Below, piece by piece: positions 15,944 to 24,134 of a DNA stretch of 49,157 nt (positions are counted from its first letter, which is position 1; each line of letters opens with the position of its first letter). The stretch lies in the NCBI GenBank assembly GCA_029959365.1, contig JASCOA010000010.1, positions 1-49,157 of the forward strand, read 5' to 3'. Origin of the DNA: Microbacteriaceae bacterium PS02343. Lineage in GTDB: Bacteria; Actinomycetota; Actinomycetes; Actinomycetales; Microbacteriaceae. The position numbers were made by a program, and so were the translations under genes. The notes beneath the pieces are model-generated. The model was given only the letters and a program-made list of their open reading frames with translations, was not told the origin of the DNA and did not search any database.

Positions 15944-15949
15944 TACCCT
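15944..15949 (+). promoter_or_regulatory. dgt: -10 box of dgt
   Basis: TACCCT, 17 nt after the dusB stop, gives a leader of about 33 nt with GAGGGAGA ahead of the ATG. Confidence 0.4.
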
Positions 15950-15989
15950 GAACTCCCCGCGGCCCGCCGTCGCGGCGAGAGGGAGATCC

Positions 15990-17237
15990 ATGACGCAGCC
16001 GGTGCCGGGCTACGGCTCGCACGACACCGACCGTTGGCTGCCCGAGCAGCACTCGAACTACCGGCGCAGCGACTTCGCCCGCGATCGGGCCCGGCTGCTG
16101 CACTCGAGCGCGCTGCGCCGCCTCGCCGCGAAGACGCAGGTGCTCAGCCCGACGGCGGGCATCGACTTCGCCCGCAACCGGCTCACCCACTCGCTCGAGG
16201 TCGCCCAGGTCGGCCGCGAGCTCGCCAGCCAGCTCGGGCTCGACCCCGACGTCGTCGACACCGCCTGCCTCGCTCACGACCTCGGCCACCCGCCCTTCGG
16301 CCACAACGGCGAGACCGCGCTGAACGCCTGGATCGAGGGCCACGGCGGCTTCGAGGGCAACGCGCAGACCCTCCGCCTGCTCAGCCGCCTCGAGCCGAAG
16401 ACCTTCGGCGACGACGGTCGGCCCTACGGACTCAACCTCACTCGTGCCAGCCTCGACGCCAGCTGCAAGTACCCCTGGACCCGTGACGACGGCGTCCACG
16501 ACGGCGAGCGGATGAAGTTCGGCGTCTACGACGACGACCGCGAGGTCTTCGCGTGGCTGCGCGACGGCGCACCCGCCGGCGTCAAGTGCATCGAGGCGCA
16601 GGCCATGGACCTCGCCGACGACATCGCCTACTCCGTGCACGACTTCGAGGACGCGATCGTGGGGGAGTCCATCGACCCCGCCTTCCTGACCTCGCGCGTC
16701 GGGCACGACGCCCTCATCCGCTCGGTGCAGTCCTGGTCGCCCGCCTACAGCGTCGACGAGCTCGCCGAGGCCTTCGACCGTCTCAGCACCTGGGAGTTCT
16801 GGCTCTCCAGCTACTCGGGCGAGCGCCGCGACCAGGCCCGCCTGAAGACGCTCACGAGCCAGCTCATCGGGCGGTTCGCGCTCGCCGCGATCAACGCCAC
16901 GCGCGAGGCCAAGCCGAGCGGCGCCCTCACCCGCTTCTCGGCGAGCGTCGTCGTGCCGCGCGCGATCCGCGCCGAGATCGCGGTGCTCAAGGGCATCGTG
17001 GCGGCCTTCGTCATGGCGAGCGAGGCCCGCCAGCCGCTCTACGCCGACCAGCGCGAGCTGCTCACCGGCCTCGCCGACGCCCTCTACGCGACCGGTCCGT
17101 CGGAGCTCGAGCCCGGCTTCGCCGCGGACTGGGCGGATGCGCAGGACGATGCCGCCGTCCGCCGCGTCGTCATCGACCAGGTCGCGAGCCTCACCGACCA
17201 GTCCGCGATGGCCTGGCACCGCCGCCTCGTCGCCTGA
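15990..17237 (+). CDS. dgt: Deoxyguanosinetriphosphate triphosphohydrolase-like protein
   Basis: An HD-domain dNTPase that removes triphosphate from deoxynucleotides and so limits dNTP pools. The 415 residues carry the HD metal ligands H67 (RLTHSLEV) and H96-D97 (AHDLGHPPFGHNGE), with a later Asp in DLADDIAYSVHDFED. The ATG at 15990 has GAGGGAGATCC upstream. dusB-dgt-dnaG is a common actinobacterial order, placing a dNTP-control enzyme next to primase. Specificity for dGTP is not assured; many homologues are broad. Confidence 0.93.
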   Translation: MTQPVPGYGSHDTDRWLPEQHSNYRRSDFARDRARLLHSSALRRLAAKTQVLSPTAGIDFARNRLTHSLEVAQVGRELASQLGLDPDVVDTACLAHDLGHPPFGHNGETALNAWIEGHGGFEGNAQTLRLLSRLEPKTFGDDGRPYGLNLTRASLDASCKYPWTRDDGVHDGERMKFGVYDDDREVFAWLRDGAPAGVKCIEAQAMDLADDIAYSVHDFEDAIVGESIDPAFLTSRVGHDALIRSVQSWSPAYSVDELAEAFDRLSTWEFWLSSYSGERRDQARLKTLTSQLIGRFALAAINATREAKPSGALTRFSASVVVPRAIRAEIAVLKGIVAAFVMASEARQPLYADQRELLTGLADALYATGPSELEPGFAADWADAQDDAAVRRVVIDQVASLTDQSAMAWHRRLVA

Positions 17238-17248
17238 CCCGTCGCGGG

Positions 17249-17287
17249 CCGGGCCATCCGAGCGGCGGACCACGCCGCCGGCCCCGG
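17249..17287 (+). terminator. Possible hairpin terminator after dgt
   Basis: An inner 6-bp stem (GCGGCG with CGCCGC) sits inside a bulged outer CCGGGCC/GGCCCCGG stem, just before the dnaG promoter. No T tract. Confidence 0.35.
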
Positions 17288-17306
17288 TGATGTCGTCGGC
17301 AGCACC

Positions 17307-17312
17307 TACGAT
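17307..17312 (+). promoter_or_regulatory. dnaG: -10 box, leaderless promoter of dnaG
   Basis: TACGAT is followed by 6 nt and the ATG at 17319. No ribosome binding site. Confidence 0.6.
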
Positions 17313-17318
17313 GGGACG

Positions 17319-19475
17319 ATGCCAGGCCTCATCCGTCGCTCCGACATCGACGAGGTGCGGTCCCGTACCGAGATCGTCGACGTGATCGGCGAGCAGGTCA
17401 CGCTCAAGCGCGCCGGCGTCGGCTCCATGAAGGGCCTCTGCCCCTTCCACGACGAGCGCACGCCGAGCTTCACGGTGCGCTCCGGGGTCGGCCGCTACCA
17501 CTGCTTCGGCTGCGGCGAGGACGGCGACGTCTTCACCTTCCTGCAGCGCACCGAGCACCTCAGCTTCAGCGAATCGGTCGAGCGCCTGGCCGGCCGGATC
17601 GGCTACCAGCTCACCTACGAGGACGGCGAGCGCGCGGCCGACACCTCCAACCGCGCCCGGCTGCTCAAGGCCAACGCGGCCGCCGCCGAGTACTTCCAGG
17701 ACCAGCTCGGCCGCGACGAGGCCCAGCCCGGCCGCGACTTCCTCGTCGACCGCGGCTTCGACCAGCAGGCCGCGCTCGACTTCGGGGTCGGCTACGCCCC
17801 GCGCGGTTACGAGTCGCTCAGCCGGCACCTGCTCGCGAACGGCTTCTCCAAGGACGAGATCCTCGCCGCCGGCCTCGTCGGCAGCGGTGAGCGCGGTCTC
17901 TACGACCGGTTCCGCGGCCGGCTGGTCTGGCCGATCCGCGACGTCACCGGCCAGCCGGTGGGCTTCGGCGCGCGCAAGCTCTACGAGGACGACAACGGGC
18001 CGAAGTACCTCAACACCCCCGAGACCCCGGTGTTCCACAAGTCGCAGGTGCTCTACGGGCTCGACAAGGCCCGCCGCGAGGTGAGCAAGCAGCGCCGCGT
18101 GGTCGTGGTGGAGGGCTACACGGATGTGATGGCCTGCCACCTCGCGGGCATCACGACCGCCGTCGCCACCTGCGGCACCTCCTTCGGCGTCGATCACATC
18201 AAGCTCATGCGCCGGGTGATGGGCGACTTCGAGGTCACCGACCAGCGCGGCTCCGGCCAGGTCGTCTTCACCTTCGATCCCGACGAGGCCGGCCAGAAGG
18301 CCGCCAGCCGCGCCTTCGCCGAGGAGCAGCGCTTCGCGAGCCAGACCTTCGTGGCCGTGCCGCCCGAGGGGCTCGACCCCGCCGACCTCTGGCTGCACAA
18401 GGGCGCCGCGGCCGTGCAGGAGATGATCGACGGTCGCAAGCCGCTCTTCGAGTTCATGCTGCGCCGCGTGCTCGCAGGGCACGACCTCGACACGGTCGAG
18501 GGTCGCGTGCAGGCGCTGCGGGCGACCGCCCCGATCGTGGCGGGCATCCGCGATCGCGCGATGCACGACGGCTACGCCCGCGAGCTCGCGGGATGGCTCG
18601 GCGAGGACCTCGAGGCGGTGCGCCAGGCGGTCGCGACCGCGCGCGGCCGCGTCATCGCCGCGTCCGACAGCCCCGGGCGGATCGCCATCGAGGCGGTCAC
18701 GGCCGCCGCGGCGATGCCGCCGGAGGACGAGGGCCAGGGCGGTCGTTGGAAGCGCGATGGCGACCGCAAGCCGTGGCAGGACCGCGATGGCGACCGCAAG
18801 CCGTGGCAGGACCGCGACGGTGGGCCGCGCCAGCAGCAGCTCCCGCCCCGTGTGGTCGTGCCGGACGAGCAGGGCCGCTACGCCCCCGACGACCGCGACG
18901 CCCCGCCCACCGACGAGGAGCTGGCCGGCGTGCCCGATCCGGTGCAGCCGCGCCATCGCGCCACCCCGCCCGACGAGCAGGCTGCGGTCCGCGTCGGCGC
19001 GAGCATCGCCGAGCTGCCGAGCGACGTCAACACCCGCGTGGAGCGCGATGCGCTGCAGGCGATCCTGCAGCACCCGGAGTTCTTCGGCGAGGACCTGCTG
19101 CGCGCCGCGAGCCGAGCGGCCTTCGCGAGCGGGCTGCTCGCCGTCGTGCGCGACGGCCTCGCGGTCGCGATCGAGGGCGGCCCGCCGGAGAACGGGGCGG
19201 CCTGGCTCGACCGCGTCGCCCATGAGGTGCCGCCGCACTACGCCGGTCTCGTCCGCGAGCTCGGCGTGCTCACCGCGCCGGTGCGCGACGAGCAGGGTCT
19301 CGAGCGCTGGGCCACCGACATCGTGGTCTCGCTCGTCGACCGCGACTTGCTGCGTCAGAAGGTCGAGCTGCTCGGCCGCCTGCGCCGCACCGAGGGCGAC
19401 GCCGACGGGCAGCGCGCGATCCAGCACGAGCTGGTCGCGCTCGAGGAGCAGCGCAGATCCCTGCGCGGCGACTGA
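17319..19475 (+). CDS. dnaG: DNA primase DnaG
   Basis: Makes RNA primers at the replication fork. The 718 residues contain a CHC2 zinc finger (C41, H44, C62, C65), the RNA polymerase/TOPRIM core with the acidic motif EGYTDVMA from residue 265 and FDPDEAG near 318-324, and a C-terminal helicase-interaction domain from about 560. Between core and C-terminal domain lies an acidic/Arg linker with two perfect 10-residue repeats, RDGDRKPWQD (residues about 479-498). Start ATG 17319 is fixed by MPGLIRRSDIDEVRSRTEIVDVI and the leaderless promoter. It is 20 nt upstream of the ABC ATPase gene. Confidence 0.96.
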   Translation: MPGLIRRSDIDEVRSRTEIVDVIGEQVTLKRAGVGSMKGLCPFHDERTPSFTVRSGVGRYHCFGCGEDGDVFTFLQRTEHLSFSESVERLAGRIGYQLTYEDGERAADTSNRARLLKANAAAAEYFQDQLGRDEAQPGRDFLVDRGFDQQAALDFGVGYAPRGYESLSRHLLANGFSKDEILAAGLVGSGERGLYDRFRGRLVWPIRDVTGQPVGFGARKLYEDDNGPKYLNTPETPVFHKSQVLYGLDKARREVSKQRRVVVVEGYTDVMACHLAGITTAVATCGTSFGVDHIKLMRRVMGDFEVTDQRGSGQVVFTFDPDEAGQKAASRAFAEEQRFASQTFVAVPPEGLDPADLWLHKGAAAVQEMIDGRKPLFEFMLRRVLAGHDLDTVEGRVQALRATAPIVAGIRDRAMHDGYARELAGWLGEDLEAVRQAVATARGRVIAASDSPGRIAIEAVTAAAAMPPEDEGQGGRWKRDGDRKPWQDRDGDRKPWQDRDGGPRQQQLPPRVVVPDEQGRYAPDDRDAPPTDEELAGVPDPVQPRHRATPPDEQAAVRVGASIAELPSDVNTRVERDALQAILQHPEFFGEDLLRAASRAAFASGLLAVVRDGLAVAIEGGPPENGAAWLDRVAHEVPPHYAGLVRELGVLTAPVRDEQGLERWATDIVVSLVDRDLLRQKVELLGRLRRTEGDADGQRAIQHELVALEEQRRSLRGD
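18753..18812 (+). repeat. 30-bp perfect tandem repeat in dnaG linker
   Basis: Units 18753-18782 and 18783-18812 are identical and are followed by a partial third unit. They encode RDGDRKPWQD twice in the disordered linker. Confidence 0.9.
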
Positions 19476-19495
19476 TCGATGACGGGGGAGAGCGG

Positions 19496-20314
19496 ATGAG
19501 CGCGGCGGATGCGATCCTGCGGCTGGACGACCTCTCGCTCGGCTATCCCGCGCACGGCCCGTCGCCCGCGGTCGAGGCCGTCCGCGGCGTCACCCTGCGC
19601 GTCGACGCAGGCCAGGTCGTCGGCATGCTCGGGGAGTCCGGTTCCGGTACGTCGAGCATCGCCCGGCTGATCGCCCAGCCGGGTCTCGCGCCCGGCCGCG
19701 GGCAGGGCGCCCCCGTGATCGAGGGCGGGTCGATCGCGCTGTTCGGCACCGAGCTGCGGCGCGCCTCCGCGCGCAGACTCGACCGGCTGCGCGCGGAGGT
19801 CGGCTATCTCGCGCAGGATGCGGCCGCGACGCTCGACCCGCACCGCACCACGCTCGAGCTCGTCGCCGCGCCGCTCCACGCCAGGCTTCGCCGCGGCCAG
19901 GATCTGCCGCCCGAGCTGCGCCAACGGGTGCTCGACGTGCTCGTCGCCGTGGAGCTGCCGCCCGAGCTGCTGCGCGCCTTCCCGCACGAGCTGAGCCGCG
20001 GGCAGCGCCAGCGCGTCGCGATCGCGCGGGCTATCGTCACGGCGCCGCGGCTGCTGATCGCCGACGACCTCACCGCCGGGCTCGACCCGGCGGTGCGCCC
20101 GGGCATCGTGCGCACGCTGGCCGAGCTGCGCCGCCTCGAGGGCTTCTCGGCGCTCGTGATCAGCCACGACCTCGACGTGCTCGAGCCCCTCGTCGACCGG
20201 CTCGACGTGCTGCACCGTGGCGCCCTGGTCGGCAGCGGCACGGTCGCGCAGGTGCTCGGCGACCCCTGGCATCCGTACGTGCAGCGGCTCGCCCAGCTGC
20301 GCGCCGAACGGTGA
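19496..20314 (+). CDS. Degenerate ABC-type ATPase (oligopeptide-transporter-like)
   Basis: A 272-residue nucleotide-binding-domain protein most like DppD/OppD ATPases. Key sites depart from the ABC consensus. Walker A reads GESGSGTSS (46-54), with T52 in place of the essential lysine. The signature is LSRGQRQRV instead of LSGGQ. Walker B ends LLIADD, with D191 in place of the catalytic glutamate. The Q-loop (GYLAQD) and the H-loop histidine (ISHDLDVL) remain. ATP hydrolysis is therefore doubtful. No permease or binding protein is nearby; the neighbours are dnaG and a tRNA. The frame is intact with normal codon use, so it is maintained rather than decaying. Role unknown. Confidence 0.85.
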   Translation: MSAADAILRLDDLSLGYPAHGPSPAVEAVRGVTLRVDAGQVVGMLGESGSGTSSIARLIAQPGLAPGRGQGAPVIEGGSIALFGTELRRASARRLDRLRAEVGYLAQDAAATLDPHRTTLELVAAPLHARLRRGQDLPPELRQRVLDVLVAVELPPELLRAFPHELSRGQRQRVAIARAIVTAPRLLIADDLTAGLDPAVRPGIVRTLAELRRLEGFSALVISHDLDVLEPLVDRLDVLHRGALVGSGTVAQVLGDPWHPYVQRLAQLRAER

Positions 20315-20347
20315 TGGCGATGGTCATCGCACCCGCTCGCGCTCTGC

Positions 20348-20353
20348 TACAGT
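20348..20353 (+). promoter_or_regulatory. -10 box of tRNA-Asn gene
   Basis: TACAGT lies 39 nt before the mature 5' end. Confidence 0.45.
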
Positions 20354-20392
20354 AATCAGCGCTGCCGGAAGCCCCGCGTGGAATCCGGTTGA

Positions 20393-20465
20393 TCCTCGGT
20401 AGCTCAATTGGCAGAGCAATCGGCTGTTAACCGATAGGTTCTTGGTTCGAGTCCAAGCCGGGGAG
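20393..20465 (+). tRNA. tRNA-Asn (anticodon GTT)
   Basis: A 73-nt cloverleaf. The acceptor stem TCCTCGG pairs with CCGGGGA with one G.U. The D arm is AGCTCAATTGGCAGAGC. The anticodon loop CTGTTAA holds GTT, and the T loop is GGTTCGAGTCC. The 3' CCA is not encoded. Confidence 0.97.
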
Positions 20466-20470
20466 CGATC

Positions 20471-20501
20471 AAAGGCCCGTGACGGAGTTCACGGGCCTTT
20501 T
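20471..20501 (+). terminator. Rho-independent terminator of tRNA-Asn
   Basis: A stem of about 11 bp, AAGGCCCGTGA with TCACGGGCCTT, followed by a short T run. It is one of the few hairpins here with T residues. Confidence 0.85.
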
Positions 20502-20541
20502 CCGTTCCCGCAGTGCGTGGATCGACCCCGAGGAGCCCGAG

Positions 20542-21444
20542 ATGCAGACCCTGAACGAGCTGCTGCGCGACCCCGTCGTGGTCGCCCTCGCGGCCGCCAG
20601 CGGTGCACTGCTGCTCGTCGCGATCCTGCTGCTCGTGCTCTGGCGCCGCTCCGTCGCCCGTTCGAAGGCCGCGGCGCAGCGCGTCGAGGATCAGCTCGAC
20701 GCCGCCGACGAGCTCGAGTACCGGCTCGCCGAGCAGTCGAGCCGGCTCCGCATCATCCGCGAGCTGCACGAGGTGGCGGTCCGCTCGGTCTCCGACGTGA
20801 TCCGTCAGGCCGACGGCGCGCGCTACGCCGCGACCAACGACCCCCAGGCCGCGGTCCGCTCGCTGCCCGCCATCGCCGACGCCTCCCGCGGCACGCTCGC
20901 CGAGCTGCGCCGCCTGGCCGGCATCGTGCGCGAGGGCGAGGTGGGCGCCGCACCGCAGCCGCGCCTCAAATCGGTGCGCGAGCTCTTCGCCGCCGTCCGG
21001 GCGCGCGGCCTCGTCGTGCGCTTCGAGGAGCGCGGCGATCGCTTCGAGATCACCCAGGGCGCCGAGCTCGCGGTGGTCGGCATCCTGCAGGAGGCGCTCG
21101 AGAACGCACTCGGGCACGGCGGTGCCGGCACCGAGGCGCGCGTGACCTTCGCCTGGAGCGGCAGCGGCCTGCAGGTGCTGGTCGACGACGACGGTGAACG
21201 CGCCGCCGCCAAGCGTCAGGGCCTCGACCCCGACGAGATCGGCATCGACAAGGGCTACACGGCGGCCGACGACCTCGCCGCCCTCACCGAGGAGCCCGCC
21301 GGCCGCGGCATCGCCGAGATGCGCGAGCGCGCGCAGCACTTCGGCGGCGTCTTCACCAGCTACCGGGTGCCCGGTGTCGGCTTCTCGGTCTCCGTGGTCT
21401 TCCCCAAGCTCCGCGGCCAGCCGGGCGCCGGTCCGCGCAGCTGA
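20542..21444 (+). CDS. Short membrane-anchored sensor histidine kinase (NarL/HisKA_3 type)
   Basis: A 300-residue protein with one N-terminal membrane helix (about 12-34), a coiled segment (about 40-70), then a DHp-like region with H76 in RELHEVAVRSVSD. A HATPase_c domain follows, with an N-box-like EALENALGHG, LVDDDG and GRGIAEMRERAQHFGG. These fit the kinase family that pairs with LuxR/NarL regulators. There is no extracellular sensor domain and no adjacent regulator. The nearest one is 27 kb away at the window end, and nothing links the two. The ATG at 20542 was chosen because an earlier in-frame GTG (20479) lies inside the tRNA terminator. Confidence 0.8.
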   Translation: MQTLNELLRDPVVVALAAASGALLLVAILLLVLWRRSVARSKAAAQRVEDQLDAADELEYRLAEQSSRLRIIRELHEVAVRSVSDVIRQADGARYAATNDPQAAVRSLPAIADASRGTLAELRRLAGIVREGEVGAAPQPRLKSVRELFAAVRARGLVVRFEERGDRFEITQGAELAVVGILQEALENALGHGGAGTEARVTFAWSGSGLQVLVDDDGERAAAKRQGLDPDEIGIDKGYTAADDLAALTEEPAGRGIAEMRERAQHFGGVFTSYRVPGVGFSVSVVFPKLRGQPGAGPRS

Positions 21445-21472
21445 TCCACGGTCGCGCACCCCGTCCGAGGGA

Positions 21473-21521
21473 CGAGCGGATGCGCCGATCATCACGATTG
21501 CGCAACGACCGCATCCGCTCG
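21473..21521. terminator. Hairpin made of paired GAGCGGATGCG words
   Basis: CGAGCGGATGCG (21473-21484) and CGCATCCGCTCG (21510-21521) form a perfect 12-bp stem with a 25-nt loop, 29 nt after the kinase stop. It is a likely terminator or structural site. Confidence 0.55.
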
Positions 21522-21554
21522 AGCGCGCCACCGCAGCGGGCCCCGCCGGCGCTC

Positions 21555-21560
21555 TAGGCT
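21555..21560 (+). promoter_or_regulatory. -10 box of aldo/keto reductase gene
   Basis: TAGGCT, giving a leader of about 40 nt that carries AGAGAGGGG before the ATG at 21607. Confidence 0.4.
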
Positions 21561-21606
21561 CAGCCCGAAGAGCCCCCGTCGCGGCCGCTCTGAGAGAGGG
21601 GATCGC

Positions 21607-22716
21607 ATGGACGGCACGTCCGTGGCCCCCGCCGCGCTCCCCGGGGCCGCCACTGCGCTGCCGGCATCGCACGCCGCGCCCACGACGAACCGCCTCGTCC
21701 TCCCGGGCGCCCAGCTCGCCGCCGCCCCCGTCGGCCATCAGCTCTCCGGCGACCTCGGCCACCTGCCGATCCCCGTCGGCCCGGTCGCACCGAGCCAGCG
21801 CCGCATCGGCGAGACGGGCATCTCGGTGCTGCCGATGGCGCTCGGTGGCAACGTCTTCGGCTGGACGCTCGACGCCGGGCAGTCGGAGTCGGTGCTCGAC
21901 GCGTTCTCCGCGGCGGGCGGTTCCTTCCTCGACACCGCCGACTCCTACGCCGGCGGTCGCAGCGAGATCATCATCGGCAACTGGATGCGCCGGCGCCGCA
22001 ACCGCGACGAGATGGTCGTGGGCACCAAGATCGGCAAGAGCGCCGACAATCCCGGGCTCAGCCGCAGGAGCATCCGCGCCGCCGTGCGCGCCTCGCTGGC
22101 ACGCCTGCAGACCGACCGCATCGACGTGCTCTACCTGCACTTCGACGACGCGGAGACCTCGCTCGAGGAGACCCTGACCGCGGTCGACGAGGCCATCCGC
22201 GACGGCCTCGTCCGCGAGGCGGGCTTCTCCAACCACGCGGCGTACCGCGTCATGGAGGCGCGCATCCTCGCCGGGCTGCTCGGCACCCGTCCGCTCGCCG
22301 CCCTGCAGAACCAGTACAGCCTCATGGAGCGCACGGGTTACGAGGGGGATCTCGCCGGCGTCGCCCGCGCGCAGTCGCTCGCGGTCATGCCGCGCTTCGC
22401 CCTGGCGAGCGGGTTCCTCACCGGCAAGTACCGCAGCCGCGCCGACCTCGGCGGTCACCGCCGCGGCGGCGAGGCCTCCAAGTACCTCGGCAAGCGCGGT
22501 CTCCGCGTCCTCGCCGCGCTCGACCGGGTCGCCGCCGAGCACGGCGTCGCCGTCGGCGCGGTGGCCATCGCCTGGCTGCTCGCCAAGCCCCTCGTGGTCG
22601 CGCCGGTCGCCAGCGCCAGCACGCCCGAGCAGCTCGCGGAGCTGCTCGCGGGGCCGGGCGTGCAGCTCAGCCGGCAGCAGGTCGCCCTGCTCGATCGGGC
22701 CTCGACCGGCGCCTGA
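21607..22716 (+). CDS. Aldo/keto reductase
   Basis: An NADPH-dependent oxidoreductase of the AKR superfamily. The catalytic tetrad is complete: D109 and Y114 (DTADSYAGG), K141 (GTKIG) and H178 (YLHFDD). The barrel begins at QRRIGETGISVLPMALGGNVFGW and ends in a C-terminal segment including PVASASTPEQL. The 369 residues include about 65 Ala/Pro-rich residues ahead of the barrel. No alternative ATG or GTG lies closer, and the ATG at 21607 has a strong ribosome binding site, so the extension appears real. The physiological substrate is unknown; the gene stands alone. Confidence 0.9.
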   Translation: MDGTSVAPAALPGAATALPASHAAPTTNRLVLPGAQLAAAPVGHQLSGDLGHLPIPVGPVAPSQRRIGETGISVLPMALGGNVFGWTLDAGQSESVLDAFSAAGGSFLDTADSYAGGRSEIIIGNWMRRRRNRDEMVVGTKIGKSADNPGLSRRSIRAAVRASLARLQTDRIDVLYLHFDDAETSLEETLTAVDEAIRDGLVREAGFSNHAAYRVMEARILAGLLGTRPLAALQNQYSLMERTGYEGDLAGVARAQSLAVMPRFALASGFLTGKYRSRADLGGHRRGGEASKYLGKRGLRVLAALDRVAAEHGVAVGAVAIAWLLAKPLVVAPVASASTPEQLAELLAGPGVQLSRQQVALLDRASTGA

Positions 22717-22769
22717 GCCGCGGCGCGCCCGGGGTCGCCCGGATCGCGCTCGCGCCCAGCCGTCGCGCC

Positions 22770-22775
22770 TAGAAT
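22770..22775 (+). promoter_or_regulatory. -10 box, leaderless promoter of M16 peptidase
   Basis: TAGAAT with 8 nt to the ATG at 22784. Confidence 0.55.
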
Positions 22776-22783
22776 CGCCCCCG

Positions 22784-24097
22784 ATGAACTCCTCCGTCGC
22801 CCTGCCCCTGGACCTCCCCGAGCTCCGGGCGGAGGCGGCGGGCGGCACCCTCGTGCGCCGCAGCGTGCTGCCCAGCGGACTCCGCGTGCTCACCGAGTCG
22901 GTGCCCGGTGCCCAGAGCGCCACGGTCGGCTTCTGGGTCGGCGTCGGCAGCCGCGACGAGCAGCCGGTCACCTACGGCTCCACGCACTTCCTCGAGCACC
23001 TGCTCTTCAAGGGCACCCCCACGCGCAGCGCCCTCGACATCGCGGTGAGCTTCGACGAGGTCGGCGGCGAGCACAACGCCATGACGGCGAAGGAGTTCAC
23101 CTGCTACTACGCCAAGGTGCGCGACCGCGACCTGCCGATGGCGGTCGAGGTGATCCGCGACATGCTCGAGCATTCGCTGATCGACCCGACCGAGTTCGAG
23201 ACGGAGCGCGGGGTCATCCTCGAGGAGCTCGCGATGGCCGAGGACGACCCGGGCGACGTCGCGGGGGAGCGGATCGCGCGCGCGGTCTACGGTGAGCATC
23301 CGCTCGGACGTCCGATCGGCGGCACGCCGGAGAGCATCCGCGCGGTCGACCGCGACGCCGTGCACCGGCACTACCGCGAGACCCACGTGCCCGGCTCGAT
23401 CGTCGTGACGGCGGCCGGCGCGGTCGACCACGACGCGCTCGTCGCGGCGCTGGGCGGCCAGCCCGAGGGCGCGCCCCGACCGCGCCGCGCGGTCGACCCC
23501 GGTGCGCGGCACGCGAGCGCCTTCGACGTCGTGCACCGCCCGACCGAGCAGGCCAACCTCATCCTCGGCCTGCCGGGCCTCACCGTCGGCGACGGCCGGC
23601 GCAGCTCCCTGGCCGTGCTCAACGCCGTGCTCGGCGGGGGCATGTCGAGTCGGCTCTTCCAGGAGGTGCGCGAGCGCCGCGGCCTCGCCTACTCCGTGTA
23701 CTCCTTCGCGTCGGCGTACAGCGACCTCGGCATGCTCGGCCTCGCGGCCGGCTGCTCGCCGCGCAACGCGCCCGACGTGGCCGAGCTCATGCTCGCGCAG
23801 CTGCGCGGCCTCGCCGCCGACGGCATCACCGAGGCGGAGCACCGCCGCGCGGTCGGCCAGCTCTCCGGCGCCAGCGCCCTCGCCCTCGAGGACTCCGACT
23901 CGCGCATGTCGCGCCTCGGCCGCGCCGAGCTGAGCCTCGGCGAGTTCGTCGACCTCGACGAGTCGCTGCGACGCCTCGCGCTCGTCACCCGCGACGACGT
24001 GCGCGAGCTGGCCGCCGAGCTCGCCGCCGGACCCCTCTCGCTCGCCGCCGTCGGCCCGGTCGAGGCCTCGGTCTTCGACGGCCTCGCGAGCGCCTGA
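22784..24097 (+). CDS. M16 family zinc metallopeptidase
   Basis: A processing-peptidase-like protein of 437 residues with the inverted zinc motif HFLEH (H68, E71, H72) and the downstream acidic ligand region ERGVILEELAMAEDDPGD. The second half has the inactive-type M16 C domain (TEQANLILGLPGL, RERRGLAYSVYSFAS). In many actinobacteria this gene follows pnp; here pnp is absent and the gene has its own promoter. The substrate is unknown. The phosphatase gene starts 38 nt downstream and may be cotranscribed. Confidence 0.92.
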   Translation: MNSSVALPLDLPELRAEAAGGTLVRRSVLPSGLRVLTESVPGAQSATVGFWVGVGSRDEQPVTYGSTHFLEHLLFKGTPTRSALDIAVSFDEVGGEHNAMTAKEFTCYYAKVRDRDLPMAVEVIRDMLEHSLIDPTEFETERGVILEELAMAEDDPGDVAGERIARAVYGEHPLGRPIGGTPESIRAVDRDAVHRHYRETHVPGSIVVTAAGAVDHDALVAALGGQPEGAPRPRRAVDPGARHASAFDVVHRPTEQANLILGLPGLTVGDGRRSSLAVLNAVLGGGMSSRLFQEVRERRGLAYSVYSFASAYSDLGMLGLAAGCSPRNAPDVAELMLAQLRGLAADGITEAEHRRAVGQLSGASALALEDSDSRMSRLGRAELSLGEFVDLDESLRRLALVTRDDVRELAAELAAGPLSLAAVGPVEASVFDGLASA

Positions 24098-24134
24098 ACC
24101 CGAACCGCCGACCGAAGCACCCGAGGAGACGACG

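Noticed and set aside
18753-18812. Tandem repeat as a mobile or regulatory element
   Set aside because: It is an in-frame duplication inside a disordered linker; simple slippage explains it.
15777-19427. 1216-codon open frame on the minus strand across dgt and dnaG
   Set aside because: It is antisense to two clear genes. Its protein is low-complexity (Asp/Glu/Arg/Val/His), as expected from the complement of GC-biased codons. No domain is seen.
20479-20541. Upstream GTG start for the histidine kinase
   Set aside because: It lies within the rho-independent terminator of tRNA-Asn and adds residues with no kinase similarity.
20404-22971. 855-codon minus-strand open frame across the kinase and aldo/keto reductase
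   Set aside because: Shadow frame. It runs through tRNA-Asn and two well-supported plus-strand genes.
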